Below are positions 39,701-44,551 of a DNA stretch of 64,000 nt, piece after piece; position 1 is the stretch's first letter, and each line of letters opens with the position of its first letter. Below the pieces are notes generated by a model. It had not been told where the DNA came from and searched no databases. It saw only the letters and a program-made list of their open reading frames with translations. Source of the DNA: an uncultured Prevotellaceae bacterium (GTDB taxonomy: Bacteria > Bacteroidota > Bacteroidia > Bacteroidales > Bacteroidaceae); contig CACYYG010000001.1 in assembly GCA_902778535.1 (NCBI GenBank), positions 124,001 to 188,000 on the forward strand, written 5' to 3'. The translations under genes were made by a program, and so were the position numbers.

Positions 39701-41814
39701 CCACTCAGCCTGTCAACGTATGGATGGGCGACACCAGTGAAGGCACCAATGGCACCGCCCTTCACACCTTCGGTGACAGCTGTGCCCAAGGTGTTCTTCA
39801 GTATCTCTCCTAACTCCTCTCGGTCACGGATGCCTCTGGCCATCTCACTGGTAGCCTGAGCGCCACCCATGGTAATGACCATCTGGGGTACACCCTGCAT
39901 CAGACGCTGACCGACAGCAGCACCCAGGTAGTGATTGGCGCTCTCTGCCATTGCACGCTGCATCACCTGCAGCGACACACCACGACGGGAAGCTTCCCTG
40001 AGCATATACTCAGCTATCTGACGTTTGGCGACAGCACCGCCCATGCTGCCCCATGCTGCCCACATCGGGGCATCAGCCACGAAGCCGACAGTAGTACGAA
40101 GAGCATTGGTCAGCAGACCGGTATCCTCGGAATATTTGGCGTTGGCCATATTCTTATAGCGCTGCTGTGACTCGGTGTGTACATATCCGCTGCCAAGCAT
40201 ACCTACCAGACTGTCTTCCAAACCGCCAAGAATATACTCCATCGTATTCTTGGGCATATACTTCTTTGTCATCTCACTTTGGAACTCTCGCTCCAAAGCG
40301 TCAATGAAGTTGGGGAAGACATAACGCATGATGTATTCAGAAGGACTGATACCTAAAGACTCAGCCTTCTTCTTTGACTCATCAAGAAACTTCTCGTTGT
40401 CCAAAACATTCTTAAGAAGGGGACCGGCACTATTGCGAAGCCAATCCAGCTCTGCATCATAGTCTTCTTCGCCTTCGCCATTATTGTGCAGCGCATTGGC
40501 TATCACTTGGCTCTTCTGCCTCAGGCTTGCAATAATCTTGTCAGGGTCACGCTCTTCATTACCCTTTCTCTCAGCATATAACACAGCTCCCAGCGCTCCA
40601 AAGCCAGTATAGCCAGGTGTTCCAACTGTGACTGCCGAACCCTCCGTGTTTTCACGATAAGCTTTACCTGACGCCTCTTTGGCCTTTTTGTCAAACTCTT
40701 CAATCTCGTTCTTGATGGCGTCACTCAGATAACCTTGCGTCATACTGACTGCCTCTCGATCTCTGATGCGCTCCTCGTGCTCTTTACCGCCGCCAGATAG
40801 TATCTCGTTCCTAAAGCCGCCAACGTCCGACCGGGCATCACTCGACGGGAGCCAGCCATACTTGTCCACCAGAACGTACTGTAGCTCATTCTGCAACTGT
40901 TGGTAATAATACTGACGTGCCTGTTCGTATCGCTGTACATCACGATGCATGGCCACCTCGTCACCATCATAGGCTTCAGGAGTAGGTGCAAAACCTAAGC
41001 GCTCCAGGTCTTGGTTGATGGCCTGCTGCGCCTCGCGACTGTCGAAGACACCCTGTATTTCGTCGATGTTCTGATGATTGGCCGTCTTGAAGTTCGACAG
41101 CAGTTCCTCCACGCGCTTGCGTGCCACAGGCTGGATATATGCCCTGCGGATGTCCTTTGTCACGTTGGCATAGTTCTCAGGATCAACGATGTTATTGGCG
41201 GCAAGCTCGGCACGTATCTGGTCATAGGCACCAAGGCCTCCATACTTCACCTGCTCACCGTCCACTTCCTGCGTGGTCTCAGGCGTGTGGTCTTTACCGT
41301 ACCATTCGTTGAAGAACTTCTTGCCTACAGCATAGATGGCCTGCTGACGTGTCATACCGGCGTAGGGGTTGCTGGCATCGCCCTCTATCTTCTGGTTGCT
41401 GTATTCAGGTGTGCCGTACTTCGGTTTCATTACCGGGCGCTGCCCTTCCTCCATCTTCTGCAGCTCATCAGCAGTGAAGGTATAGCCATTGCCGGCTACT
41501 TCAAAAGTGGGAGCATTCTCGACAGGCTGCTCCATCTGCTGTAGTGGTGCCTCAGAATTGTTAGGCGCAGGTGATGCAGAGTTGTCAGGCACTACTGCTT
41601 CTGGTGCATCAACTGCTGCTGTCGTAACGCCCATAGCTTTGGCAAAATCATCTTCACTTCCAAGGTTTAAACCAGCATTACGACCATAGTCATAAGCCCA
41701 TTTTCTATTAGCGCTGTCAGCCATTGCGTGGCTAAAATCATCAATACTGCCAAGGTTTGCGCCACGACTTGTCAGCTGGTCATACATCCATTTGATGTTA
41801 TCGTCGTTTGCCAT
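24778..41814 (-). CDS. 5678-aa polyvalent ejection protein
   Basis: One uninterrupted frame of 17 kb. Segments by residue: tandem N-terminal motif (6-31 and 36-61, 'KWxYD...LGSxDDF..AM'); Gly/Ala-rich membrane-like helices (558-760); beta domain (1268-1418); PBECR-type nuclease-like (2044-2232, 'TPLGDVKMGENQ...'); inorganic-pyrophosphatase-like (2300-2445); zincin HEYAH (2618-2622); phosphoribosyltransferase (2815-2942, 'VVIDNVVDTGST'); MutS-N-like (3012-3089, tentative); JAMM/RadC-like (HNHPSG at 3378-3383); a related degenerate fold (3466-3579); LPD-type region (3799-4086); MuF-C-like BECR domain (4139-4276); zincin HEKLGH (4373-4378); LPD38-like C-terminus (4639-5572). By analogy with known polyvalent phage proteins it should be packaged and injected, acting on host targets first. 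It follows two ejection-type proteins in one late operon. Confidence 0.85.
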   Translation of the reverse strand: MANDDNIKWMYDQLTSRGANLGSIDDFSHAMADSANRKWAYDYGRNAGLNLGSEDDFAKAMGVTTAAVDAPEAVVPDNSASPAPNNSEAPLQQMEQPVENAPTFEVAGNGYTFTADELQKMEEGQRPVMKPKYGTPEYSNQKIEGDASNPYAGMTRQQAIYAVGKKFFNEWYGKDHTPETTQEVDGEQVKYGGLGAYDQIRAELAANNIVDPENYANVTKDIRRAYIQPVARKRVEELLSNFKTANHQNIDEIQGVFDSREAQQAINQDLERLGFAPTPEAYDGDEVAMHRDVQRYEQARQYYYQQLQNELQYVLVDKYGWLPSSDARSDVGGFRNEILSGGGKEHEERIRDREAVSMTQGYLSDAIKNEIEEFDKKAKEASGKAYRENTEGSAVTVGTPGYTGFGALGAVLYAERKGNEERDPDKIIASLRQKSQVIANALHNNGEGEEDYDAELDWLRNSAGPLLKNVLDNEKFLDESKKKAESLGISPSEYIMRYVFPNFIDALEREFQSEMTKKYMPKNTMEYILGGLEDSLVGMLGSGYVHTESQQRYKNMANAKYSEDTGLLTNALRTTVGFVADAPMWAAWGSMGGAVAKRQIAEYMLREASRRGVSLQVMQRAMAESANHYLGAAVGQRLMQGVPQMVITMGGAQATSEMARGIRDREELGEILKNTLGTAVTEGVKGGAIGAFTGVAHPYVDRLSGIGKVAGKAGSFAGEAGVFYTAGELEKLAKGEDAFGNPLAGLAESALNLALIKLTNMDNIKRYADAFLHPKKALEAKKGELIDEDVDMIRANADGAQFIDAITSMRSARTVPGAGEREGNLSTEEINAGAEAYRKMMVNPDIPFATKQKVARIVDGILPPPGKAVELDIEDGPSGESVLRTRDIDGQLLEEHRYDSREDADKAADAMRGELFANTTEALEGKVNSTDAYRRFTEYFENAYREASKKILRGEELTKAEQQAIYLHQHQDELLDIYKNVESGEELSEGGQSLAGLYRQHFEGFVNSGRALKEFTDAYEREHGLEPGSLHKALEKDVRTEEEVQMLLDYQEAMRQHVAEARDGDRIAEQETKDAEEADFEDVTGQRMLENSAPGNTNPAGVVFENGGAPSGGSGPGGSVDTAGGEAGANSGTGANDPSAAPSVTQRREAAYQRGAAAVQDTSTLPQVNYDLKLSIARMEQLFPSSNPVLSRLRSDVIKAVEAGDDAEADRLTASNSGLLNDSQREAIEQYRDMMETSRGLDDAITQQAQEYEQQRRAALEPLAAPDGSITELTLSDGSKAYYLAGNLNNTLGGVMIVTESGERKQIPVSQIKSVGERQMVSDVVSADVNSFAAQLEQQIEGLANGGDFTPGSQVDLMIAGRAFRATVAGKDGAVNILFTMEDGSQVPMSGNDARRAVYDADKAKIEAQLKQETDDAIAQQKAERFGKSIVGYAEGTPDLTAEGSDPKTVAEYLESRQDGQQLSEAEKAKHHAAVMGSVESEAERTSNQAEQAAETVRRLENKAAIDSLSEEETAALDDARASLTDARKRRRKWGEIRQALMTDEERRKFEADRQKEIRKAQTAVGGNEIAGQQTKEATGALPTGQELMEQFAEQGDAAKHVDSLREQLKIQHRDKLFPQLSAARDAVNDYRRGLTDASEAELRDMMARLANLEAEESAMVVRQQELGKLASSLGRLYAARNKAAMSPHERMMAAMEKESDPQKKMKLAREAFADDEEAMSVLGIDALEPQDVYEWVAAHLGKGSINWEGMQRGEHYVRGLRDELGRDKTRGIGKQYDTNGINYFLAPEGRGKGIEEIVHAIAEDSPYGTEEVRNALLDMLSSASKPSDITNRIVDDRIARADEVYEANLERARDAEEEARREAEDAAIMQMTGMTPEEYDAFMGDLEQRLAEQEGYRTSEEYFNQIAEDNDRENERRAGGSQEAGALAEQGQEGEPAAATPASEGGAGEADVTIEVPDADNIDKGNILPGQVYLSKKTGAQGYTTVKLRRVGVNSKGKTVYSGSKTNGAFVGIPAKELLSDEDYEAIFGDNKDGLYDENGIKVNEVRISPDGAIAATILVPLSTGGYETLEVVCKTNPLEHISSEQLTGKEVDAVVNSMKNHAGVSPFVEIANNTWKSNVETPLGDVKMGENQKEKLFVKGREQQYGMLLETLSKPDIVLEEKDKKQDIDHERPSSYLFVKTFQKPDGTKCVHFESVTVSQNGLEVSISSHIIRENQLKNKLKSDRLLYKATALDEPANSSAGQPINEGGGLSSAGKDTKNISNDQRKEEKSFSSRLAEAKEEVNVSPTDAQKEAGNYKKGHVSFGGYDYTIENPKGSVRSGVDRSGKPWSTTMQDTYGYILGKYGHDGDHIDMFINDDADLDSWNGRVFVVDQKSEDGSFDEHKVMYGYNNWKEAKSAYERNYSPGWWDSHVMQMMGVRKADFDKWLEDSDHKTKPFADYVRTKNGDPIRDNVDQLIADVRERVRHLPTWDADEIESMERERLSQLLKKRQKDLSVSRYLLKAAGVEGSGSAKERLLNNNIEKAEADIKALEAEQRRRIELREIGDAMVDNLEAMGFDVSTDPSENRRVRKKAEKDQSEEGKMRHFETPSGDIYGFTYRGKMYLDPTKIDAELPVHEYAHPWCEAFRRLNPEGWKGIVGLMKGDKGTWEFVKSVNPDLKSEDDIAEEMIAKFSGKKGAERAEAEYRRMNGRDSEYKSKWGNIWKNISNAIQDFWKQIGDFLHIKYTSAEQVYDQVVRDFANKINPRKRVEEWLRERDERYLQAVGNSDTSTAKELFDQALRENIGNGITPFIAVAGYRGKLQNLARGIKNRDPRVVSSVADLMAPLIPKDAVLVPAPSRKGTATDMLDLAQALSERTGAPVADVLRGGERGSQYEAKKAGRPLSVDDLGIKAISKLPDGKLPVVIDNVVDTGSTAEACVRALGKGIVVSLADSADRYKHVASLKSAEPVVTDKSGKVVPLSKRFELGGRYLEKAGTVNDMAMEASIVSMPRINQFGLNENDPVGRTLTGIKEAGGENTLAGYLDAGSKAFLFMGKDAGAVRRDAYRKGTLEMVDGVERLSVPETELDLVLPILVRKGYKVGIADKITEGQPKAKIRSSRVKSIVQGELFSDQDFENAGASAIELPANGRSGGMSSMSKPSSMSDEELLKAIGENEEKERGYHIDEYDKRHRQEYDEVTDAYSQMLEENNTSLDDAYSMYSDSKKQWADQGGYATPERTQLLAQIDALEAYIEQKEAERIKLESDEEGARLEQERKETEQRYQQLKEEVRAKGYDLTQLKLRPLEEGETSHVQRRYQENGMFSFTGSEYIESIDDVAFIFKELEDAAVENTFMVLEKDGVPTIIHLAIGSYDAAHAPVEQSLAAFKAIDPDKVWFVHNHPSGNLKSSRQDKDLMRKFHNIFGDKLQDGIIIDTKSGKYGVFQELNDLTSREMPTTKKDTLPMKVYSFSKQVFAPDWNPEEAFSVMSVESIAEFVSSHRLGEHDKMSLIVLDQAGHVTGNVFLPWTAMADAATQQGADLIASYVQQMGGNRVVIYGNYLYNGTKAEKASVRRLNDMLKSRNVRTQDVIHIDRSAYMMGDIAGEPTASEAHDAVDAMLDEVERRKVLAADSVFVSNAMKAVEGIKQEKATPEQWLAMIQKAGGLKAGEDKWIGLSDWLKDKKGSVTKQEVMDFIRANQIRVEEVHYGSDQTEEWAIVDAFNEEFFILQEDAYEDNPDIDADEQIRYAWDEMCRRYGAGGLHGFNNAFRVDDYGRLEIDDFDEAVALANKYKGMNASRPVNDKRLYYTTEGLKNKREIALVVPTVEPWNESDEVHFGDAGNGRAVAWVRFGETTDKDGKRVLVIDEIQSKRHQEGREKGYKTKESVEEEERLGEAVNKAQDAYDAYTRKMGEKYDGAYEDIYSEMTDAEQAEADRLEQEVYSASEKLQNHNISDIPDAPFDKNWHELAMKRMLRYAAENGYDKVAWTKGEQQSKRYDLSKSFNFISYDKDTKKLLAGTLKDGVIDYNFDSIEKKVEPNNLSEYVGKDLAQRLLDNGVIQDEKIHIGGEGMKGFYDQMLPRFMDKYGKKWGVKTGEVDLPDAERSARKMWSVDVTPEMKESVMQGQPMFRRGNARVEKVNTQFNEDLEKLKKGELPSGHVFEMGMPSIPLLSTGIPYAPIRLHSNVLNTKMHDPAHTFTPDEIKDLVKHIQRPIAIFEYGDKEKAQNLMVGIHQATTPEGKQFLVGLALEPVVNDKKLEYNSVRNVFPKNFHDWIHWINQGKLLRVDDKKEIEAIIDALRINPVDYISNDDLNSAAKIVKDFENPKLSDEKIREIYPEYTDAGDEVAEQLGGVKVIWEQQTLEPGTKGWYDPNDNTVHVVIDEVEDVDDVRRTVCHEKLGHEGLAALFAPARENSGLTAQDAANAFGMFIFRSAGKKLRKQILDKADEEGYGWDDPLRLSKAAQEVLADIAADGPRTADEFSLWDKIKHYIIRFANKIGLKVRGLLNDHDLSYYVLKTGEALKRWNKLSDGEKAAMASQETEYDIMRSRRGKPRKKRDESMAQYLQRLREWEKWKTAEETATANGDPMPDKADIDNEWSEKFEADMNEWRSRNNIATDETGPGVFPKRGENETPQEYAIRVAEYETQADVWRGAPNYFDYMQKAQDEYRRRYDEWKRRYDLQEAENVDMAVYEGEGGEGPQTFEDEEAEILAERDMAEAFGVQVDSEGAKRHAKLAVINRRKNLESSNADDAIWLHDFIKKTEELAALMQQQTGQQVTGKMLREALPFIIEGTYWEEALKDEDGNVIGFADISDQLPIKKSPELDELLAHIKEWYDQMFFALEDAGLRGDAGYIGNGYVNHIWDKGKSDPKAWEQYVENYQRTKSPNMKHREVDTYQQGIDVGLVPKFKDIADIIAYYSRSNNEALANKKFLDDLSFMVVEEVNSDGEVVSALPLLSSEKPDAFTADRYVRYHVPGVGDVWVVKDIQKRFANIFGTMRTQDVNKWLETTGKFWDITGSTAKKIELALSGFHALALWEVDVAQNGPVAGLNDLFKYIIVDSVKKNTLPAYAHPEDFKFAATHLVQLGATEDYAAADVNNITGKLREMVMELYHSDSAFKKAAGVAGSVPAILLDWVNKGFDKVLWNYLHDGLKIASMMRFKHQIDRRAEKEGLSDEQREQLYDEAGQYVNDMFGGQYWELLNVSPGTLKWMRRLLLSPDWLVSTNRHFFANFGFGSLYSDGGWQEYLKYNWNNIKRAAGSKVAHDELRRFRSRNAKLCYLVGVLFFWNVLYNALNAWNRKRDEDKWKELAEEMRKTDPSYKSPYELAYPDGMKWYDYTMLGNSLGQQTHLFTGRYDDGTETYVRWGKQFREFPEMFIGRHGLEFPAPLIERMKAKANPNIGGVMDFLGALGVRGFEEGYENREMREKYGRAISVLSATARHFIPFGIPTQADKEYKVMDFFMPSSKGFSRYKTVDYFKTFIIDGDMRGIEQTYKAALMNGVDAEECLKAAIASVKAEQRKELVDGVTDLTGASERFDAATTYKDRSFWKNKMEQYLGGENHQAMQRAAFMENVQRMLDGESADRTWSVATESYLMHATRDDIIEDYRVRVIAKQVADMKHELKNMENSDIDETYIEEYRRRPSVQRLLKADKLLGKYKRSKKKASPGYDALRNKMGGSDDDVLMQQIRDLRHQLIEEVDALE

Positions 41815-41829
41815 TGTTCCTTTGTTTTG

Positions 41830-42840
41830 TTAATGTACCCAAGGTGCTGTATTTCCACCGCCATTGTTTGCAGACGGTGCCGGTGTTCCTGTTCCTTGTG
41901 TGCCAGGTGTCTTCACGGTAACCTGCACCTCGCCGCCTGGCTTTGTCGTGGTGGTCGTAGTCCCCGCTGCCCTCAGGTCGTAGTTCATCTGTGCAAGGGC
42001 GATGCGTGCTGCTCCCTGGCTCAGACGTCCCATCTGCACCTGACGCATGATTTCCACCTTCGTCTCTTCCAGCTCCTGCTTACGACGGGCCAAATCCATC
42101 TTGCCCTCGCTTTCCATCATCTTCCACTCTAACTGCTTCTGCTTCAGGAACAGCTCTGCATCGAGCCTGTCTTGCTGCTGCTGGGCACGCGCCTCCTTGG
42201 CCTTGGCAAGCTCGCTGGCCTGCTGTGCCTGGTAAACCTTCAGGTAGTCATTGCTCATCTGCCTCCGCTGCTCCATCGTCTTGTCGTGCAACAGCTGCTG
42301 GCGCTTGGTAAACTCGGCACTGCTCTCAATACCCTGGTCAGGAGCGCCGGCTAGCGTACCGATGAAGTTACCTAGATGGCTCAGTACATTAACGGTCGAT
42401 GCCCACTTGTTACGGCGTTCTTCCTTTTTTTGTTCTTCCTCATTCTGCGACACGCTCTTCCATGGGTCTCTCCCTCTGGTCGAAGTGAAAATCTGCATGA
42501 TGTCAAGAGGATCCTTTCCGTTGTCCTTTGCCCATCCGTTATATTGATTGATGGCATCTGCAATGGCGACATCCTTCATTTCGTCATTCCGAAGGCCTTC
42601 CTCAAAGCCTTTGTCCCAAGGCGACGGCACGGCTTTGGCGGCCACCTGATTCTGAGACTCGTCTTTTTGTACTGACTCATCCTTCTCTACATCCGTTTCC
42701 GTGGTCACTGGCGTTTCACTTATCACCTTTTCCGTCTGCGGTGTGTTTGTTTTCCACGCTGTCTCTGACGTGCCATAAGCAGATGACTGCTGCTCGTCAT
42801 TCACTTGCGGAGTGGTTGTGTTTAATACGTTGTGGGTCAT
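41830..42840 (-). CDS. Internal virion protein with long coiled coil
   Basis: A 336-aa protein: a Thr/Ser/Glu/Gln-rich disordered N-terminus, then about residues 170-290 a continuous coiled coil ('LAKAKEARAQQQQDRLDAEL', 'ELEETKVEIMRQVQM'), and a Gly/Pro/Thr tail. It lies between a small membrane-motif protein and the giant protein, the order expected for T7-like internal core proteins (gp14-gp15-gp16). It is therefore a probable ejection-channel component, though without recognisable sequence similarity. Confidence 0.6.
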   Translation of the reverse strand: MTHNVLNTTTPQVNDEQQSSAYGTSETAWKTNTPQTEKVISETPVTTETDVEKDESVQKDESQNQVAAKAVPSPWDKGFEEGLRNDEMKDVAIADAINQYNGWAKDNGKDPLDIMQIFTSTRGRDPWKSVSQNEEEQKKEERRNKWASTVNVLSHLGNFIGTLAGAPDQGIESSAEFTKRQQLLHDKTMEQRRQMSNDYLKVYQAQQASELAKAKEARAQQQQDRLDAELFLKQKQLEWKMMESEGKMDLARRKQELEETKVEIMRQVQMGRLSQGAARIALAQMNYDLRAAGTTTTTTKPGGEVQVTVKTPGTQGTGTPAPSANNGGGNTAPWVH

Positions 42841-42864
42841 AGTCGTATCTCTGTGTTTTATTTG

Positions 42865-43368
42865 TTACCAAGGAAGACTACCTATTGCCTGGCCAGCTCC
42901 ACCAGCTGCCTTGCTGATAGCTTGCGCATTGCCCTGTGCCTGCTGCAACTTGCTGTTGGCGAGATACTGCGTGAAAGCGTCAATCTGTTGGTCGGCAGCA
43001 TTCCAGACAGCCTCTTTTTGCGCTGCACCCTGCACGGCCTGCTGCTGCATCATGTTTGCAACAGCCTCGGCGCCCTGACGCTTGGCCAGTGCTTCACTCT
43101 CAGCCGTGCCACCGGCGATGACGGAAGTGGCTGCAGCCTGTTTGGCATTGTCTGCCAGCAGTTCTTTCGCCTCTGTAACAGCTGCCTGGCTCTCCGCTGT
43201 CTGAGTCGGGTCACGATAGTATAAATTGTCACGGTGTGCCTTGATGTCAGCCAGCCGCTGGTTGTACATATCCTGCTGCTGCTGATATCCCTTGTTCAGT
43301 TTTTTTCCGGCAATGATACCGCCCACAGCACCGACAGTGCCTCCTACTATTCCACTTATTATTCCCAT
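42865..43368 (-). CDS. Small internal virion/ejection protein (gp14-like)
   Basis: A 167-aa protein. The first 25 residues are a Gly-rich hydrophobic helix with repeated small-xxx-small spacing ('GIVGGTVGAVGGIIAG'), and the rest is an Ala/Gln-rich helix with few aromatic residues. This is the composition of podovirus proteins that insert into the outer membrane during ejection. It is the first gene after the late promoter at 43398-43442 and precedes the coiled-coil and giant proteins. Confidence 0.6.
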   Translation of the reverse strand: MGIISGIVGGTVGAVGGIIAGKKLNKGYQQQQDMYNQRLADIKAHRDNLYYRDPTQTAESQAAVTEAKELLADNAKQAAATSVIAGGTAESEALAKRQGAEAVANMMQQQAVQGAAQKEAVWNAADQQIDAFTQYLANSKLQQAQGNAQAISKAAGGAGQAIGSLPW

Positions 43369-43374
43369 AGCTAT

Positions 43375-43442
43375 TTTTGTATTTTATTTGTTTCTTGCAA
43401 AAATAAACCTTTAATTTTGCACATATGCAATAAAACACAAAA
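43375..43442. promoter_or_regulatory. Interleaved divergent late promoters
   Basis: Leftward: TTTTGTGTTTTAT (43442-43430), 24 bases, TATTTTTG (43405-43398), for the ejection-protein operon. Rightward: TTTTGTATTTTAT (43375-43387), 24 bases, TAATTTTG (43412-43419), for the 43471 gene. Each -7 box lies inside the other promoter's spacer, so both directions should compete for polymerase. Confidence 0.75.
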
Positions 43443-43470
43443 CCCGTATACATAACGCTTCACACACTTT

Positions 43471-43965
43471 ATGCCTGACAACACAAAGAAAACGACATTG
43501 CGAAACGCCAAAGGACAATTTGTCAAAGGCAAACCAAAGACAGGAGGCCGGCAGCCTGGTACAAAAAACAAGTATGGCAACATTCGGGACCGCCTCAAGG
43601 ATATTATCATGCCATATCTCACACTCGACCCTGATGACGATGGCATCGGAGGAAAGTCACTAATACGCGACCTCGCAAAGATTGACGATCCTAACGACAG
43701 GGCGCATGTCATCGCGGCTTATATGCCATACGTCGTGCCCAAATATACTGCGACAACTATCACTGCCGATGCCGGACGGCCTATTGACGAAGAGCAGCAG
43801 CTGCTTGAACTTGACCAGCAGTATACAAAGAAAGAAACCACCATCACTCTCAAACAGGTCACCATTGTCGACAATGACAGCCAGACAGAGTCTTCAGCAC
43901 TGCCACGCCTCACTGACTACGATCCTGACGAGGACGATGATTTTGATATTGGCGACATCAAATAA
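43471..43965 (+). CDS. Terminase small subunit candidate
   Basis: A 164-aa protein. The basic N-terminus 'NAKGQFVKGKPKTGGRQPGT' has the GKPKTGGRxxGTxN signature of small DNA-packaging proteins (DUF5681-like/TerS). The centre is helical, and the C-terminus is strongly acidic ('DYDPDEDDDFDIGD') as in many TerS proteins. It has its own late promoter and is the last phage gene seen before the tRNA. The large subunit is 26 kb away, a distance that the circular genome reduces only if the left end is close; this is inferred. Confidence 0.6.
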   Translation: MPDNTKKTTLRNAKGQFVKGKPKTGGRQPGTKNKYGNIRDRLKDIIMPYLTLDPDDDGIGGKSLIRDLAKIDDPNDRAHVIAAYMPYVVPKYTATTITADAGRPIDEEQQLLELDQQYTKKETTITLKQVTIVDNDSQTESSALPRLTDYDPDEDDDFDIGDIK

Positions 43966-43969
43966 TCTG

Positions 43970-43995
43970 CCTCTAAAAAGCCTCTTTTTTAGAGG
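43970..43995 (+). terminator. Palindromic terminator after the TerS candidate
   Basis: CCTCTAAAAA (43970-43979) pairs with TTTTTAGAGG (43986-43995) over a 6-base loop. It lies five bases after the stop codon and is symmetrical, so it could act on either strand. Confidence 0.5.
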
Positions 43996-44120
43996 GCGTG
44001 GATTTTGGAAAAGATTTTGGCAAAACCATGTTCCCTAAAATATGTTAAAAAATCTCTTGAAACACCAAAACATACAGGTTTTTCGGCTTGTTTTAAGAAA
44101 ATAGCCTTACCTTTGCACCC

Positions 44121-44200
44121 GATTGAAGAAGACCATCGCTATTGATTCAATCGTGAAGATTACGCCCGTTGCAGCCCATTGTGAGGCTGCAACTTTTTTT
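44121..44200 (+). ncRNA. Candidate small RNA with its own promoter and terminator
   Basis: TACCTTTG at 44108-44115 is a good -7 box. About six bases later a roughly 80-nt transcript would begin, containing a GATTGAA/TTCAATC hairpin (44121-44127 with 44146-44152). It ends in a textbook intrinsic terminator: GTTGCAGCC (44168-44176), GGCTGCAAC (44185-44193), seven T (44194-44200). No ORF of note lies inside. It sits at the prophage-host junction. It matches no RNA family that I know. Confidence 0.5.
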
Positions 44201-44216
44201 GGGCGCAACATGAAAA

Positions 44217-44240
44217 TTGATACGTTTTTGATACGTTTTT
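44217..44240. repeat. Direct repeats, possible integrase arm sites
   Basis: Two adjacent copies of TTGATACGTTTTT (44217-44229 and 44228-44240, sharing two bases), about 135 bases from the tRNA-like 3' end. The location is suitable for attachment-site arm binding. The stretch 44241-44321 otherwise shows nothing. Confidence 0.35.
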
Positions 44241-44321
44241 GAAAAATGGCACTTTGGGAGCCATCGTGCAACGCCATTTACCATGACTTTCCAAATCTCT
44301 GAAAACGCCGATATACAAAAG

Positions 44322-44355
44322 AAAAACCCCGCTACGGTCTTGCGACTTTCGCGGG
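44322..44355 (-). terminator. Terminator downstream of the tRNA-like gene
   Basis: Minus strand: CCCGC (44355-44351), an internal loop, GCGGG (44332-44328), then GTTTTTC. It is placed 20 bases after the tRNA 3' end. Confidence 0.5.
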
Positions 44356-44375
44356 ATTCATAATGAAAGGAGGAG

Positions 44376-44448
44376 TGGTACCTCCAGGAATCGAACCGGG
44401 GACACACGGATTTTCAGTCCGATGCTCTACCAACTGAGCTAATTGCGG
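44376..44448 (-). tRNA. tRNA-Phe (GAA)-like sequence with unpaired acceptor stem
   Basis: The D arm (AGCTCAGTTGGTAGAGC), anticodon loop CTGAAAA (GAA, Phe) and T loop (GGTTCGATTCC) are all standard. However, the 5' acceptor bases CCGCAAT do not pair with the 3' AGGTACC, and positions 27-43 and 51-63 are mismatched. A TACCTTTG promoter box lies just upstream (minus strand, around 44452-44460). Either this is a chimera produced by prophage integration, or a decayed tRNA. An intact relative would have 5' GGTACCT. The prophage lies on its 3' side, as expected for an att site in a tRNA. Confidence 0.55.
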
Positions 44449-44551
44449 GTGCAAAGGTACGAAGAAAAAAGCAACTGACCAAATTTTTTCTCGTCTTTTT
44501 TCAATTTATCAGAAAAAAAGTATTTTTTCCAATGCTCGGAGGCGTAGGTTC

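Noticed and set aside
24778-41814. Suspicion that the 17-kb frame is an assembly artefact joining several genes
   Set aside because: The frame is continuous, recognised motifs throughout are in the same frame, and no internal promoter or terminator was seen.
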